This document shows positions 35,277 through 46,211 of a stretch of 64,000 nt of DNA, piece after piece. Origin of the DNA: Candidatus Brocadia pituitae (lineage in GTDB: Bacteria > Planctomycetota > Brocadiia > Brocadiales > Brocadiaceae); the NCBI GenBank assembly GCA_017347445.1, contig AP021856.1, positions 248,001 through 312,000 of the forward strand, in the 5' to 3' direction. The position numbers were made by a program, and so were the translations under genes. Position 1 is the first letter of the stretch, and the number at the start of each line of letters is the position of its first letter. Below the pieces are notes generated by a model, which was given only the letters and a program-made list of their open reading frames with translations, was not told where the DNA came from and made no database searches.

Positions 35277-36119
35277 TTACTTTAGGTCGTTTCCGGATAA
35301 CTCGGCCAGAAGGTCCCGCACCTTTTTCATGTCCTCCCATACCTTAGCCTTGTCGTTGGGGTTTCTCAGGAGATAGGCGGGGTGGTAGGTAACCATCATA
35401 GGGATACCCTTGTAGTCGTGGAATCTTCCCCGCAAGGTGCCAACGGGGGACTTTGTATTAAGCAGTGTTTGGGCGGCAAAGGTGCCCAGGGCACATAAGA
35501 CCTTGGGTTGGACGATCTCAATCTGCTTCAAAAGATAAGTCACACAGAGGACGATTTCTTCGGGTAGGGGACTCCGGTTTTCGGGAGGACGACACTTCAG
35601 GACGTTGGCAATATAGACGTCGCTGCGTTTCAGACCTATGGCTTCAATAATCTTGGTAAGTAATTGACCAGCGCGGCCGACGAAGGGCTCGCCCTGAAGG
35701 TCTTCATCGCGTCCTGGCGCTTCACCCACAAACATCAGCGACGCCCAAGGATTGCCAACACCAAAAACAAGATTGGTGCGTTTCTTCCCTAGCGGGCATT
35801 TGTGACAGGTCAGCGTTTCGTTCCGCAGCACTTCCAGCATCTGAACCCTTTCTTCTTTTTCGATCATGGAAGTTTGCTCACCGAGAGGCTTTATGGGGCT
35901 CTCCGGCGAACGTTTGTTCGTTTCTTCTTTTGGCATGCGAATTTGCCCGCATCTGTCAGGGGCCTTTGTGGACTGCTTTTCAGGTGCATGTTGTCTACTC
36001 GCCTTGTTCGGCCTGGATAGCGTAATGGTGTCGATTCCAAACTCCTTTTCAATCTCAACCGCGGTCCTAACAGCCTGAAGTATGGATGCCAATTCTTTTT
36101 TTATTTCGTTTGCAGACAT
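35277..36119 (-). CDS. Family 4 uracil-DNA glycosylase
   Basis: 280-residue DNA repair enzyme that removes uracil from DNA. The [4Fe-4S] cysteines begin in TCHKCPLGKKR. Motif A is GEAPGRDEDLQGEPFVGRAG and motif B is VTYHPAYLLRN. The catalytic core starts near residue 95. The first 90 residues are a low-complexity, basic extension rich in Lys, Pro and Ser, common in bacterial family 4 members. NVLKCRPPENR supplies the conserved core arginine region. It is upstream of, and probably co-transcribed with, the CYTH gene. Confidence 0.93.
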   Translation of the reverse strand: MSANEIKKELASILQAVRTAVEIEKEFGIDTITLSRPNKASRQHAPEKQSTKAPDRCGQIRMPKEETNKRSPESPIKPLGEQTSMIEKEERVQMLEVLRNETLTCHKCPLGKKRTNLVFGVGNPWASLMFVGEAPGRDEDLQGEPFVGRAGQLLTKIIEAIGLKRSDVYIANVLKCRPPENRSPLPEEIVLCVTYLLKQIEIVQPKVLCALGTFAAQTLLNTKSPVGTLRGRFHDYKGIPMMVTYHPAYLLRNPNDKAKVWEDMKKVRDLLAELSGNDLK

Positions 36120-36290
36120 GATGCTGGCTCACCGCGGATCCTTACAGAATGTTATCAAATAACAAGAAGAACCTTTATCAGAATCTCAGACAAATACGAC
36201 ACACCGTTCAACTGAGCGTTTAAGACAAAGCCCATACCACACGAAAAACCCTTTTCAGCAACCGATGTCTTTCGGTGGTCTCTGTTGTTG

Positions 36291-37301
36291 TCAATTTGAG
36301 ATACTACTACCCGATTGTAATAAAGCCTTTTCCAGCTCTTCTAGGATAATTTCCTGTACTTCAGCAATGTTGCCCTCTATTTCACAACCGGCAGCATACT
36401 TGTGGCCGCCACCTCCAAACTTCCTGGCAATGATATTTACATCGAATCCATCTCGGCTTCTGAGACTTACCTTTACCCAATGGGGTTTTGTCATGTCACG
36501 AAATAACACCCCCACGGTTACGCCCTCAAGAGAAACAGGAATGTCGGCAAACTCCTGCGTATCAATAGCATCAACATTTGTTTTTTCTAACATTTCCTTG
36601 GCCATCCAGATCGTGGCAATACGATTTCCGGCGTGGAGACTGAGTGTGTTGAGCACCTGGGCACGCAACTGGATCAAATTAAAACTATTCGTATTGTAAA
36701 CGTTTTTGGAAATCTCTTCGTGCCGTGCCCCCTGTTCAATAAGAAACGCAGCCGCCCTGAGGCACTCAGGTGTAGTATTGCTATGGGTAAACCGACCCGT
36801 GTCTGTCACAATTGATACGTAGAGCGCTGTGGCAATATCCGCCGTAATATCGACATTCATCCCCTTCAGGAGCGTCAGGACGATTTCCCCTGTTGCGCAC
36901 ATATCTTCCGCCACCCAATTGACCGTGCCAAAATATTCATTCGAGATGTGGTGGTCGATGTTTATTATTACGGCATCCTCAGGAATAATTTCTTGCGTCC
37001 TTCCCAGGCGTTCACGGTTAGGGCTGTCAAGGGCAAAAACAACCGCTGCACGATCCTTTGGAAATTGGGGATAGATATAGACCCCCCCAGAGGGGGTAAT
37101 GAATTTATACATCTGGGGAGTTGGGGAGTCATTAACAATGCAAACCTTTTTCCCCATGCCCGCGAGTGTATGATAAAGAGCTACTTCCGACCCAATTCCG
37201 TCTCCATCTGCACGAACATGGGTAGTAACGAGGAAGCTTTGATAGTGTTTTACTATGCTATGAATTTCTTCCCTTCGCATCTTTACAACCATATCTTTCA
37301 C
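36291..37301 (-). CDS. DHH-family phosphoesterase, NrnA type (oligoribonuclease / pAp phosphatase)
   Basis: 336-residue DHH/DHHA1 protein like NrnA, which degrades nano-RNA and dephosphorylates pAp, linking RNA decay to sulfur metabolism. Metal-binding motifs are in order: THVRADGDGIGSEVAL, FALDSPNRERLG, NIDHHISNEYFG (the DHH motif) and SIVTDTGRFTHSNT. The C-terminal DHHA1 signature is GGGGHKYAAGCEI. The GTG at 37301 is chosen because GAGGAG lies nine bases upstream; the frame extends to an ATG at 37361, which is only about 14 bases after the predicted start of transcription. Confidence 0.9.
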   Translation of the reverse strand: MKDMVVKMRREEIHSIVKHYQSFLVTTHVRADGDGIGSEVALYHTLAGMGKKVCIVNDSPTPQMYKFITPSGGVYIYPQFPKDRAAVVFALDSPNRERLGRTQEIIPEDAVIINIDHHISNEYFGTVNWVAEDMCATGEIVLTLLKGMNVDITADIATALYVSIVTDTGRFTHSNTTPECLRAAAFLIEQGARHEEISKNVYNTNSFNLIQLRAQVLNTLSLHAGNRIATIWMAKEMLEKTNVDAIDTQEFADIPVSLEGVTVGVLFRDMTKPHWVKVSLRSRDGFDVNIIARKFGGGGHKYAAGCEIEGNIAEVQEIILEELEKALLQSGSSISN

Positions 37302-37381
37302 CGTAATACACTCCTCTGACCCGTACGAAGCAACAAGCGTTCGGCATAGCCTTTTTTTCATTAATTTGCCCAGAAAGGGCG

Positions 37382-37410
37382 ATTATAGGGGAAACAGCAT
37401 CCTTTGTCAA
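37382..37410 (-). promoter_or_regulatory. Consensus promoter of the NrnA-type gene
   Basis: On the minus strand a perfect TTGACA (37405-37410) and a perfect TATAAT (37382-37387) are spaced by the ideal 17 bases. Confidence 0.85.
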
Positions 37411-37539
37411 ACCTTCTTTTCCCTTGCATTTTACTCTTTGATAAGTTAACATAAAAATTTGTAATCAAATCGTTTTTTTTCATAATCTAAATGTATAAAA
37501 TAATCTCAACATAGCATCGTTTGAAAAGGCGGGGGAGAT

Positions 37540-39918
37540 ATGTACAAGATCGTTGAAAAGGCAAAAATCGCAGAGTCTAATTTTATGATGAAGATTGAGG
37601 CGCCTCTGATTGCCAGCAAAAGAAAGCCGGGGCAATTTGTGATGCTTCGTATCGATGAACCTGGAGAGAGAATACCCTTAACTATTGCTGGCTCTGATAC
37701 GGCTCGCGGCACCATCACCATTATCTTTCAGGTTGCCGGCGATACGACCCGGCAGTTGTCCACGTTAAACGTCGATGATTACCTGCTTGATGTCGTAGGT
37801 CCGTTAGGTCATCCCACTCATATTGAAAATTTTGGAACTGTCGTATGTATTGGCGGCGGTCTGGGTATTGCTCTTGTAATGCCAATAGCCGAGGCGCTCC
37901 ATGAGGCTGGCAATACGTTGATATCCATCATTAGCGCAAGGAATAAGGATTTACTGATTTGTGAAAAGGAGATGGAAGCATGCAGCAACGAGTTCATGGT
38001 TGCCACTGATGATGGCTCCAAAGGTATCAAGGGCTTTCCCACGCAAATACTCCAGGATATGATTAATAAAGGAAGAAAGATTGACGTTGTCTTCGCCGTA
38101 GGGCCGGTGCCGCTCATGGCTGCAGTCAGTAAACTTACCAAACCTTATAACATCAAGACGATTGTCAGCCTTAACCCCATCATGGTGGATGGTACCGGGA
38201 TGTGTGGCTGTTGCAGGGTGTTAATCGATAATAAACCCAAGTTTGTTTGTGTGGACGGCCCGGAGTTTGACGGACACCAGGTAGATTATGAAAACTTATC
38301 GCAGCGTTTAAAAACATACGCAAGCAAAGAACCCCGGGTGCCCAGTGTAAGCCATGATAGTTCCTGCTGGAAACCGCCGGAAGACCGTGCAGGCACGGTT
38401 CACAAACCCGCCGTCTCTATGCATGCCTCTGAAGGACATGCCGTAGTTGATCAACTGGCCGCTGGTTTTTCTGGCGCCGAAACCGGTGGAGGAAAGCCGG
38501 CCGTAAAGAAGATGGGCGCCATCCCTCGACAGAAGATGCCGGAACAAGAACCCAAAAACCGGATAAAGAATTTTGAAGAGGTGCCGTATGGATACACGCC
38601 GGAAATGGCCAGACAGGAGGCCTTGCGGTGCCTGCAGTGCAAGAAACCCCTGTGCTGTGATGGGTGCCCGGTAAGTATTGACATTCCCGGATTCATCAAA
38701 CTCATTGCGGAAGGCGATTTTCTTGCCGCGGCAAAGAAGATTAAAGAAACAAACGCCCTGCCTGCCGTTTGCGGCCGGGTGTGTCCACAGGAAGATCAAT
38801 GCGAGAAGGTGTGTATCGTCGGCAAGAAATTCAAACCGGTGGCTATTGGAAATCTGGAACGTTTTGTTGCTGACTATGAGCGAAAACAGGGCGCCGTGGA
38901 AATACCTGCAATACCAGAGAAGACGGGTTATAAAGTAGCGATTGTAGGCGCAGGCCCTGCCGGTCTTGCCTGTGCTGGCGAATTAATCAAAATGGGGCAT
39001 GATGTAACGATATTCGAGGCCTTGCATAAGGCTGGAGGCGTGTTGGTTTATGGAATTCCGGAATTCAGATTACCCAAAACAATTGTAGAATCTGAGGTCG
39101 AGTATCTTCGGAAATTGGGAGTCAGGGTTGAGCTGAACGCCGTTATTGGTAAGGCACAAACCGTAGATGACTTGTTACAGAACGGTTTTGATGCTGTCTT
39201 CGTTGGCACTGGCGCTGGCTTACCTATGTTCATGGGAATTCCGGGAGAGAACCTGAACGGTGTTTATTCCGCTAACGAATACCTCACCAGGGTCAACTTG
39301 ATGAGGGCGTATAATTCGACCTATTCCACTCCTATTGCCATGAGAAAGAATGTGGCAGTGATTGGCGCCGGAAATGTCGCTATGGATGCAGCGCGCACCG
39401 CATTACGCCTGGGTGCTGAGAATGTGTATGTCGTGTACCGGCGTTCGCGGGAAGAGATGCCAGCAAGGATTGAAGAAATTCATCACGGGGAAGAAGAAGG
39501 CCTGGAGTTCAGGTTCCTCACAAATCCCATACGAATTTTAGGGGATGAAAAAGGCTGGGTCAAAGGTCTGGAGTGTGTGCGCATGGAACTGGGTGAGCCT
39601 GACGAATCCGGGAGAAGGCGTCCCATGCCGGTAAAAGGATCGGAATTTGTGATCGATGTCGAGTGTCTGATCATGTCCATCGGCAACGGTCCAAATCCCT
39701 TAGTCCAATCCACTACACCTGAAATACAGGTTAATAAATGGGGGAATATTGTCGCAGATCCGGAGACATGCAAGACGAGCAAAGAAGGGGTTTTTGCAGG
39801 GGGCGACATTGTAACGGGCGCCGCAACGGTTATTCTGGCCATGGGCGCAGGCAAAAAAGCGGCGAAGGCAATTGATGCCTACGTAAGATCAAAAAAGCCA
39901 GCCGCAATGGCGAGCTAG
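37540..39918 (+). CDS. Fused NfnA-NfnB flavoprotein (ferredoxin:NADP+ oxidoreductase / sulfide dehydrogenase type)
   Basis: 792-residue natural fusion. Residues 1-285 match NfnA/SudB: a ferredoxin-reductase-like FAD and NAD domain, with a [2Fe-2S] site at Cys222, Cys224/225 and Cys237 (GTGMCGCCRV). After a Pro/Ala/Gly-rich linker (about 290-340), residues 345-790 match NfnB/SudA and GltD. These have cysteine-rich [4Fe-4S] motifs (CLQCKKPLCCDGCPV; CGRVCPQEDQCEKVC), an FAD site GAGPAGLACAGEL near 472 and a pyridine nucleotide site GAGNVAMDAART near 609. The Nfn complex bifurcates electrons between NAD(H), NADP(H) and ferredoxin. thiS begins five bases downstream. Confidence 0.9.
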   Translation: MYKIVEKAKIAESNFMMKIEAPLIASKRKPGQFVMLRIDEPGERIPLTIAGSDTARGTITIIFQVAGDTTRQLSTLNVDDYLLDVVGPLGHPTHIENFGTVVCIGGGLGIALVMPIAEALHEAGNTLISIISARNKDLLICEKEMEACSNEFMVATDDGSKGIKGFPTQILQDMINKGRKIDVVFAVGPVPLMAAVSKLTKPYNIKTIVSLNPIMVDGTGMCGCCRVLIDNKPKFVCVDGPEFDGHQVDYENLSQRLKTYASKEPRVPSVSHDSSCWKPPEDRAGTVHKPAVSMHASEGHAVVDQLAAGFSGAETGGGKPAVKKMGAIPRQKMPEQEPKNRIKNFEEVPYGYTPEMARQEALRCLQCKKPLCCDGCPVSIDIPGFIKLIAEGDFLAAAKKIKETNALPAVCGRVCPQEDQCEKVCIVGKKFKPVAIGNLERFVADYERKQGAVEIPAIPEKTGYKVAIVGAGPAGLACAGELIKMGHDVTIFEALHKAGGVLVYGIPEFRLPKTIVESEVEYLRKLGVRVELNAVIGKAQTVDDLLQNGFDAVFVGTGAGLPMFMGIPGENLNGVYSANEYLTRVNLMRAYNSTYSTPIAMRKNVAVIGAGNVAMDAARTALRLGAENVYVVYRRSREEMPARIEEIHHGEEEGLEFRFLTNPIRILGDEKGWVKGLECVRMELGEPDESGRRRPMPVKGSEFVIDVECLIMSIGNGPNPLVQSTTPEIQVNKWGNIVADPETCKTSKEGVFAGGDIVTGAATVILAMGAGKKAAKAIDAYVRSKKPAAMAS

Positions 39919-39922
39919 ACTC

Positions 39923-40123
39923 ATGAGGGTTACGGTAAACGGTGAAATAAAGGAATGCCCGGAAGGGACGACGATAGAACACCTGCTCGACTTATGTAAG
40001 ATTGACAAAAACCGTGTTGCTGTAGAATTGAATTTACATATCGTTCCCCGGAAAGAACTTTCTACACGGATGCTGAACGATGCGGATGTTGTGGAGGTGG
40101 TGACCTTTGTTGGCGGCGGATAA
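39923..40123 (+). CDS. thiS: Sulfur carrier protein ThiS
   Basis: 66-residue ubiquitin-like protein ending in the required Gly-Gly (FVGGG), which is adenylated and thiocarboxylated to supply sulfur for the thiazole ring of thiamine. The sequence [18 protein letters not shown] is typical. It starts five bases after the Nfn fusion gene and overlaps thiG by 17 bases, so the three genes form one unit. Confidence 0.93.
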   Translation: MRVTVNGEIKECPEGTTIEHLLDLCKIDKNRVAVELNLHIVPRKELSTRMLNDADVVEVVTFVGGG

Positions 40124-40901
40124 GACCGGAAAGACAATAGAGAACATCCCCTTAAAGATCGGGAGGCATGAATTTACTTCCCGGCTTTTTGTTGGCACGG
40201 GTAAATACCCTTCGATGGAGATCATGAAAGACGCCTTGGCTGCCAGCGGAGCAGAGGTCGTTACGGTAGCTATTCGCAGAGTAAAGATCAATGAGACTGC
40301 ATCCCTGTTAGACTATATCGATACCAGGAAATTCAAGATATTACCTAATACAGCGGGATGTTATTCAGCAGAGGAAGCCATCAGAACGGCACGACTTGCT
40401 CGGGAAGCAGGTATGTCCGATCTGATTAAGCTGGAAGTGCTTGGTGACGAAAAAACCCTCCTGCCTGACCCTGTGGAAACTTTAAAGGCGACAGAAGTTC
40501 TGGTGAAAGAGGGTTTTACCGTGCTCGTGTATACCTCTGATGACCCGATTATTGCCAGAAAGCTGGAAGATGCAGGCGCAACCAGCGTTATGCCTGCCGG
40601 TGCGCCGATTGGGTCGGGGCAAGGCATTTTAAACAAAAACAACATACGAATTATCCTTGAATCAGCAAAGGTCCCTGTTATTGTTGATGCAGGCGTTGGT
40701 ACGGCCTCCGACGTATCTATCGCCATGGAACTCGGTTGCGAGGGGGTATTACTAAATACAGGAATTGCCCTTGCAAAAGACCCCGTCTGCATGGCAAAGG
40801 CCATGAAACTCGCATGTGAAGCAGGACGACTTGCATTTCTTTCCGGACGCATACCTAAAAGGCTTTATGCAAAGGCCAGCAGCCCAGAAAAAGATTTCTA
40901 A
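40107..40901 (+). CDS. thiG: Thiazole synthase
   Basis: 264-residue TIM-barrel enzyme that builds the thiamine thiazole phosphate from deoxyxylulose 5-phosphate, dehydroglycine and ThiS thiocarboxylate. Conserved blocks include [42 protein letters not shown] and [10 protein letters not shown]. The start must be a TTG (40107 or 40110), since TGA precedes it and no ATG is near; GGAGGTGG inside thiS serves as ribosome site. This gives a 17-base overlap with thiS. Position 65 reads AIRR, where the schiff-base region is usually VALRR. Confidence 0.93.
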   Translation: MLAADKTGKTIENIPLKIGRHEFTSRLFVGTGKYPSMEIMKDALAASGAEVVTVAIRRVKINETASLLDYIDTRKFKILPNTAGCYSAEEAIRTARLAREAGMSDLIKLEVLGDEKTLLPDPVETLKATEVLVKEGFTVLVYTSDDPIIARKLEDAGATSVMPAGAPIGSGQGILNKNNIRIILESAKVPVIVDAGVGTASDVSIAMELGCEGVLLNTGIALAKDPVCMAKAMKLACEAGRLAFLSGRIPKRLYAKASSPEKDF

Positions 40902-40942
40902 CATTGTTCCCCTGTCCCTGGAAATATCACCCTGCAACACCA

Positions 40943-40978
40943 GAGCAAGTTTTTCCATAATCTTGCTCCATTTTTTTT
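40943..40978 (+). terminator. Rho-independent terminator after thiG
   Basis: GAGCAAG (40943-40949) and CTTGCTC (40962-40968) pair, followed by CA and eight T (40971-40978). It ends the nfn-thiS-thiG unit. Confidence 0.85.
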
Positions 40979-41002
40979 AAAGAAAGAATTTTTGAATCTC
41001 TT

Positions 41003-41776
41003 ATGCTTGCGAAAAGAATTATCCCGTGTCTGGATGTCAAGGACGGACGTGTCGTTAAAGGAACCAATTTCCTACATTTGAAGGATGCAGGGGACCCTGT
41101 AGAAATAGCGTCATTGTACGACAAGGAAGGCGCCGACGAATTAACCTTCCTGGACATTACTGCCTCCCATGAAAACAGAAACATCATCCTTGATGTTGTA
41201 AAAAAGACCGCAGAACAGGTATTTATGCCACTAACCGTTGGCGGCGGTATTCGCAGTACCGACGACATCCGTCGACTCCTTATCGCAGGGGCAGATAAGG
41301 TTTCTATCAATACCGCAGCAATTAAAGAGCCAGAGTTTATTGCAAAGGCCGCCAGGCGATTTGGTAGCCAATGTATTGTAATTGCCATCGATGCAAAAAA
41401 GGTACGAAGCAATTTTGATACACCACAATGGGAGGTTTACATAAACGGCGGCAGAACAGCTACCGGTATTGATGCCGTTGCCTGGGCAAGGGCAGCAGAG
41501 AAAAGAGGAGCCGGTGAAATATTATTGACCAGCATGGACTGTGACGGTACAAAAGATGGTTTTGATATTGCATTAAACAGAACAGTATCCGAAGCAGTCA
41601 ACATCCCCATTATTGCATCTGGCGGAGCGGGTACAGTAGAACATTTTTACGATGTTTTCACAAGCGGAAAGGCAGACGCAGCATTGGCTGCATCTGTTTT
41701 TCATTATCGGGAAATTTCTATACAGACGGTGAAGGAGTATCTGATAAAAAATGGTATTAACATGAGAACTTACTAG
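41003..41776 (+). CDS. hisF: Imidazole glycerol phosphate synthase subunit HisF
   Basis: 257-residue TIM-barrel cyclase of histidine synthesis, which works with the HisH glutaminase. The opening [19 protein letters not shown] carries the catalytic first aspartate (Asp11). LTVGGGIRS is the first phosphate site, [15 protein letters not shown] carries the second catalytic aspartate, and IIASGGAG is the second phosphate site. Length is standard. hisH is not adjacent. It lies just after the thiG terminator, so it needs its own promoter or read-through. Confidence 0.96.
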   Translation: MLAKRIIPCLDVKDGRVVKGTNFLHLKDAGDPVEIASLYDKEGADELTFLDITASHENRNIILDVVKKTAEQVFMPLTVGGGIRSTDDIRRLLIAGADKVSINTAAIKEPEFIAKAARRFGSQCIVIAIDAKKVRSNFDTPQWEVYINGGRTATGIDAVAWARAAEKRGAGEILLTSMDCDGTKDGFDIALNRTVSEAVNIPIIASGGAGTVEHFYDVFTSGKADAALAASVFHYREISIQTVKEYLIKNGINMRTY

Positions 41777-41850
41777 TAGTTATGTATCATTGTATGCTCT
41801 ATAAAGTCTTTTTTACGACTTGTTTAAATAAAATAATTATTCTCAATTTA

Positions 41851-41878
41851 TTGACAATATTTAAATTAATGATATAAT
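41851..41878 (+). promoter_or_regulatory. Near-consensus promoter of dnaG-rpoD
   Basis: Perfect TTGACA (41851-41856) and TATAAT (41873-41878) boxes, 16 bases apart in very AT-rich DNA, lie 47 bases before dnaG. Confidence 0.8.
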
Positions 41879-41924
41879 TTTAAGGTTTGTTTATTATTTT
41901 AAATAATTTATTCCCTCCAACTGA

Positions 41925-43721
41925 ATGGCAAATTTGATCCCACAAGAAAAGATTGCAGAGATACAACTTGCCTCAGATATTGTTCAAATCATCTCAGAGT
42001 ACGTCAACTTAAAGCAAAGCGGTAAGAATTTTCTCGGCTTATGCCCTTTTCACTCAGAAAAAACTCCTTCATTTACGGTAAATCCGGAAAAGAAACTTTT
42101 TAAGTGCTTTGGTTGTGGTGAAGGTGGAACGGTATTCAATTTTATCATGAAGCAGGAAAGCATGAATTTTGTGGAGGCGGTAAAATTCATTGCCTCAAAG
42201 TCACACATAGATCTTCCTCTGTTCGACAATGCAAAAAAACCGTCTCTTTCCGTTACAGAGAAGACCCGCCTGTTTAATATAAACAATTTAGCAGCAAGCT
42301 TTTATCACAAAATTTTACTCGATAGTAATCAGGGAAAAGAGTCGAGAGAGTATTTAAAGAAAAGACAAATTAGCGATCGATCGATAAAAAACTTTTGTCT
42401 TGGATATGCGCCCAATAGCTGGGATTCATTCATAAAGGTGTGTAATGGGCGTAATATCTCAACGAACTTATTAGAAAAAACAGGGTTGGCGATACCAAAA
42501 AAAGAGGGGAAAGGTTATTACGATCGTTTTCGAAATCGATTGATATTCCCCATTGCAGACGTCCGGAAGAATCTTGTCGGTTTTGGCGGAAGGGCACTGG
42601 ATGATTCTCTTCCCAAATATCTCAACTCGCCAGAAACCATTCTTTTCAATAAGAGCCATGTCCTATATGGAATCGATATTGCAAAAAATGCCATCTCGAA
42701 ACAGCGTAAAGCGATCCTCATGGAAGGTTACACCGATGTCATCATGGCGCATCAGCATGGCATTGAATGGTCGGTCGCCGTCATGGGAACCGCTATTTCA
42801 AGGCACCATTTGAGACTTTTGCGGCAATATTGCAACCAAGTGATATTACTGTTGGATTCAGACATTGCGGGATGGAAATCTTCTGACAGGAATTTGGACA
42901 TCTTTATTGAAGAAGAATTTGAGGTGAAAATTGCACAACTACCCAAGGGTTATGATCCGTGTGACTTCCTCGTAGCAGAGGGTGCGGACAAATTTTTAAC
43001 GTATGTTCACAATGCAAAGGATTTTTTTAGTTTTAAGATCGAAACGGCAACATCAAAATGGGACACCTCAACGATCCAGGGAAAGGCAAATGCCATAAAC
43101 GACGTCCTATCAACGGCCATGAAAATGCCTGATATCATCAAACGCAACGTACTGATCAAGTGGATTGCCGAACAAATGTCCGTTGACGAGGCAACATTAC
43201 GTATCCAAATAAAAAAAATTACCAAGCACCCTTTTGGTGCGGAAATGAAACAAACTGTTCCGAAACGATTAGACGCTTCTTTCACCGCAGAGCGGGAGCT
43301 TTTGTATCTGATGTTATCTTGTAATGAACTTATCCCCAGAGTTCTTGAAGAGATAGGGCTGGATGAATTTCAGAATAAGGATCTGTTTAAGATTGCGGGA
43401 AAAGTAGTTGAATTATACCGTAAAAAGATGTTGGTAAAAGATGAAGATGTATTGCATATAATAGACGACGCACAACTCAACAAGACGCTGATGGACATTA
43501 TAATAACAAAGGAATTTCAAAATATTACTAATCAGGACAAGAGGTTAGAGGCATGCATACATTTTTTTAAACGGCGGAATAGTAAAAAAGAACGCCACCA
43601 GGCAAAGGAAAAAACGCTCAAGACCATGAAGACCAGCAACAACGAAGAAGATATCCTTGTGTCGCTGGAAGAATTTCATAAAAAAAGCAAAAATATCCAC
43701 ATCCTGAAAAATAAGAGTTGA
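41925..43721 (+). CDS. dnaG: DNA primase
   Basis: 598-residue primase that makes RNA primers at the replication fork. The N-terminal zinc-binding domain shows [11 protein letters not shown] and CFGCGEGG (about residues 41-66). The TOPRIM core follows with [16 protein letters not shown] and [12 protein letters not shown] metal-binding acidic residues. The C-terminal 150 residues are the helicase-interaction region and are diverged. The ribosome site is weak. It overlaps the SD region of rpoD, the classical macromolecular synthesis arrangement, but without rpsU. Confidence 0.96.
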   Translation: MANLIPQEKIAEIQLASDIVQIISEYVNLKQSGKNFLGLCPFHSEKTPSFTVNPEKKLFKCFGCGEGGTVFNFIMKQESMNFVEAVKFIASKSHIDLPLFDNAKKPSLSVTEKTRLFNINNLAASFYHKILLDSNQGKESREYLKKRQISDRSIKNFCLGYAPNSWDSFIKVCNGRNISTNLLEKTGLAIPKKEGKGYYDRFRNRLIFPIADVRKNLVGFGGRALDDSLPKYLNSPETILFNKSHVLYGIDIAKNAISKQRKAILMEGYTDVIMAHQHGIEWSVAVMGTAISRHHLRLLRQYCNQVILLLDSDIAGWKSSDRNLDIFIEEEFEVKIAQLPKGYDPCDFLVAEGADKFLTYVHNAKDFFSFKIETATSKWDTSTIQGKANAINDVLSTAMKMPDIIKRNVLIKWIAEQMSVDEATLRIQIKKITKHPFGAEMKQTVPKRLDASFTAERELLYLMLSCNELIPRVLEEIGLDEFQNKDLFKIAGKVVELYRKKMLVKDEDVLHIIDDAQLNKTLMDIIITKEFQNITNQDKRLEACIHFFKRRNSKKERHQAKEKTLKTMKTSNNEEDILVSLEEFHKKSKNIHILKNKS

Positions 43722-43738
43722 GGAGGTCTATCTTTTGT

Positions 43739-45391
43739 ATGGAAAGCTTAAACCAAAAAATCAAGCAGCTTGTGCAAAAAGGCAAAGAGAAGGGTTATTT
43801 AACCTATGAAGAATTGAACGATATCTTGCCTGATGATGCTGACATTTCTCCAGAGAAGATTGATGATATCTTAATGATGCTGGATGAATTAGGCATTGAT
43901 TTGATCGATGAAACAGAAATTGAAAGCCGCGACGTTGTTGAGACAGAGGAAGGAGAGCCGTATCCGGAAATTGACCTGGAATTTGGTGAAGTTCCAACCA
44001 TTACCGAGAAGATAGACGACCCTGTTCGCATGTATCTTACGCAGATGGGTGAAATTCCTTTACTTACCCGTGAAGAAGAGATCATGCTCGCAAAAAAGAT
44101 AGAAATTACCAGAAGAAGATTTTTAAAGAAGGTGCTGCATTCCGATCTTTCCCTGGCGACCTGCTTAAGAATATTAGAGGATGTAAATAACGGAGAATTG
44201 TCGTTCGACCGTACGCTGAAGGTGAACGCAATGGTCGACAATTGCAAGAACGAGATTTTAGAACAGTTCCCGCGAAGCGCAAAAATACTGAGATCCCTCC
44301 TCCAAAAAAACAAAGAAGATTATTTTCGTGCAAAACGGAAGCAGATTTCTAAAAAGGAAAAAATAAAACTCTTCCGGACGATTAGAAACAGAAGGCGAAA
44401 AGGAATTGATTTGCTTGAAGAAATAAACATTCGCACAAAACGAATACAGCCCATGATGAAAAGACTCCAGGAAATCATTCTTGAGATGGAACTTTTAGAA
44501 AACCAGATGGCGGAATCGAAACAGCGTTCCCGATCCAATGGTCATCACAAAGAATTGGGATCGCAATTCGTAAAACTGGAAGAACTGGTTTTGGAATCTT
44601 CTGAGAGCCTAAAACGGCGTGTCGACTCTGTCGAGAGTATTTACAAAGAACACGAAACGGCAAAGAGAAAACTTTCTGGAGCAAACCTCCGGTTAGTCGT
44701 CAGCATTGCAAAAAAATACCGTAACCGTGGACTGAGTTTCCTGGATTTAATTCAGGAAGGAAACACCGGCCTCATGCGGGCAGTGGATAAATATGAATAT
44801 CGGCGTGGATACAAATTCAGCACGTACGCTACGTGGTGGATACGCCAGGCAATTACCCGTTCGATTGCAGACCAGGCAAGAACAATACGTATCCCTGTAC
44901 ACATGATAGAAACCATGAGTAAAATAAGAAATGTTTCCAAGAAGCTGCTGCAGGAAAAAGGCCGTGAGCCCTCTATAGAAGAAATTGCAAGAGAAGTGAA
45001 GATCACGGTTGGAGAAGCGCGGCGTGTTCTGAAAATATCCAGGCATCAGATTTCTCTGGATCGGCCTGTTGGCGAAAGCGAAGATAGCTCCTTTGGCGAT
45101 TTTATTGAAGACGAAAAGGCAGAATCTCCCGTATCTGCGGCAACTCAGGAGATGCTCAAAGACAAGATTGAGAATGTTTTAGAGACGTTAACCTACCGTG
45201 AAAGAGAAATCATCAAACTCCGATACGGTATCGGAGATGGCTATACCTATACCCTTGAAGAAGTTGGCAAAATATTTAAGGTCACCCGTGAAAGGGTAAG
45301 ACAGATTGAGGCAAAAGCCGTACGAAAATTGCAACATCCGATAAGAAGCCGGAAACTGGAAGGATTTTTGGATGGGATCAGTGTGGATTAA
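43739..45391 (+). CDS. rpoD: Primary RNA polymerase sigma factor (RpoD)
   Basis: 550-residue sigma-70. Region 1.1 is present at the N-terminus, with an acidic linker. Regions 2.1-2.4 show [34 protein letters not shown] and [13 protein letters not shown]. Region 3 contains [10 protein letters not shown], and region 4 has [17 protein letters not shown] and [13 protein letters not shown]. The start at 43739 is chosen because GAGGAGG lies upstream, overlapping the dnaG stop; the frame extends to 43718. A lysine-rich insert (about 170-250) separates regions 1.2 and 2. It is co-transcribed with dnaG. Confidence 0.97.
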   Translation: MESLNQKIKQLVQKGKEKGYLTYEELNDILPDDADISPEKIDDILMMLDELGIDLIDETEIESRDVVETEEGEPYPEIDLEFGEVPTITEKIDDPVRMYLTQMGEIPLLTREEEIMLAKKIEITRRRFLKKVLHSDLSLATCLRILEDVNNGELSFDRTLKVNAMVDNCKNEILEQFPRSAKILRSLLQKNKEDYFRAKRKQISKKEKIKLFRTIRNRRRKGIDLLEEINIRTKRIQPMMKRLQEIILEMELLENQMAESKQRSRSNGHHKELGSQFVKLEELVLESSESLKRRVDSVESIYKEHETAKRKLSGANLRLVVSIAKKYRNRGLSFLDLIQEGNTGLMRAVDKYEYRRGYKFSTYATWWIRQAITRSIADQARTIRIPVHMIETMSKIRNVSKKLLQEKGREPSIEEIAREVKITVGEARRVLKISRHQISLDRPVGESEDSSFGDFIEDEKAESPVSAATQEMLKDKIENVLETLTYREREIIKLRYGIGDGYTYTLEEVGKIFKVTRERVRQIEAKAVRKLQHPIRSRKLEGFLDGISVD

Positions 45392-45476
45392 CGGGCACGA
45401 TAGATATACGCAACCCCTTTATAACTCCCGCTTCATCCCGTGCGAGGCGTATAAATTTATCGTTTGAGAGGAATCC

Positions 45477-46211
45477 ATGAATGGAAGGTTAGAGACACTA
45501 CGGAGATTACAATCAATAGATACACAACTGCGAAGATTGGAAGGTGATAAACTCTATCGTGGTTACGATGTTCAAAAGAAACTTGCCCTTATCCAGCAAA
45601 AGAAAACTGAGTTGACAAAACTGAACGAAGAGGCAAAGATCTTTCAAAAAAATGTCGGAATGAAGGAGCTTGATTTGAAAAGTATGGAAACAGAGATTGC
45701 GAAATTGCGTTTACAGATGAATCAAGTCAAAACAAACAAAGAATATAGCGCAATACAAGCAGAAATTGGAGGAAAGGAGGCAAACAAATCAGTTCTGGAG
45801 GACGAAATCCTTGGTATGATAACGAAGTATGAAGAAATGAACCAGAGATGCAAGGCGTTTGAAAAAACGATTGAACATGAGAGCTTGCAATTAAAGGAAC
45901 TCCAAAAACATGTGGAAGCCGACCTGACAACCTTGGATGCGCAAATACAAGAACTGAAAAAAAAGCGTGAGAAATATACGTCCTTGCTTGACTCAGACGC
46001 TTTACAGCAATATAATCGCCTGGTAAGCCATAAAGACGCGGTGGCCGTAGTTCCGGTTGTCAACAAGGTGTGTCAGGGATGTTTTATGTCTGTAACAGCT
46101 CAAACGCTGAATCAACTTTTATCAGGTAAGGACACCACCTTTTGCCATAGTTGCGGACGTATCTTATATCTGCATAATGATAATGAAACGTCCGAGGAAG
46201 AGGAAAAGTAG
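45477..46211 (+). CDS. CdsZ-like coiled-coil protein with C4 zinc ribbon
   Basis: 244-residue protein. Residues 1-180 form a long coiled-coil hairpin rich in Lys, Glu and Gln. The C-terminal zinc ribbon has two CxxC pairs, CQGCFMSV and FCHSCGRIL, as in the zf-RING_7/CT398 (CdsZ) family. Members are proposed to act near RNA polymerase, secretion or RNase P genes; the molecular role is not settled. Its TAG stop codon lies within the P1 helix of the RNase P RNA that follows, so the two are very probably on one transcript with rpoD upstream. Confidence 0.85.
   Translation: MNGRLETLRRLQSIDTQLRRLEGDKLYRGYDVQKKLALIQQKKTELTKLNEEAKIFQKNVGMKELDLKSMETEIAKLRLQMNQVKTNKEYSAIQAEIGGKEANKSVLEDEILGMITKYEEMNQRCKAFEKTIEHESLQLKELQKHVEADLTTLDAQIQELKKKREKYTSLLDSDALQQYNRLVSHKDAVAVVPVVNKVCQGCFMSVTAQTLNQLLSGKDTTFCHSCGRILYLHNDNETSEEEEK

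Noticed and set aside
37411-37540. Possible TPP riboswitch before the nfn-thiS-thiG unit
   Set aside because: The leader is AT-rich and lacks the CUGAGA-type conserved core.
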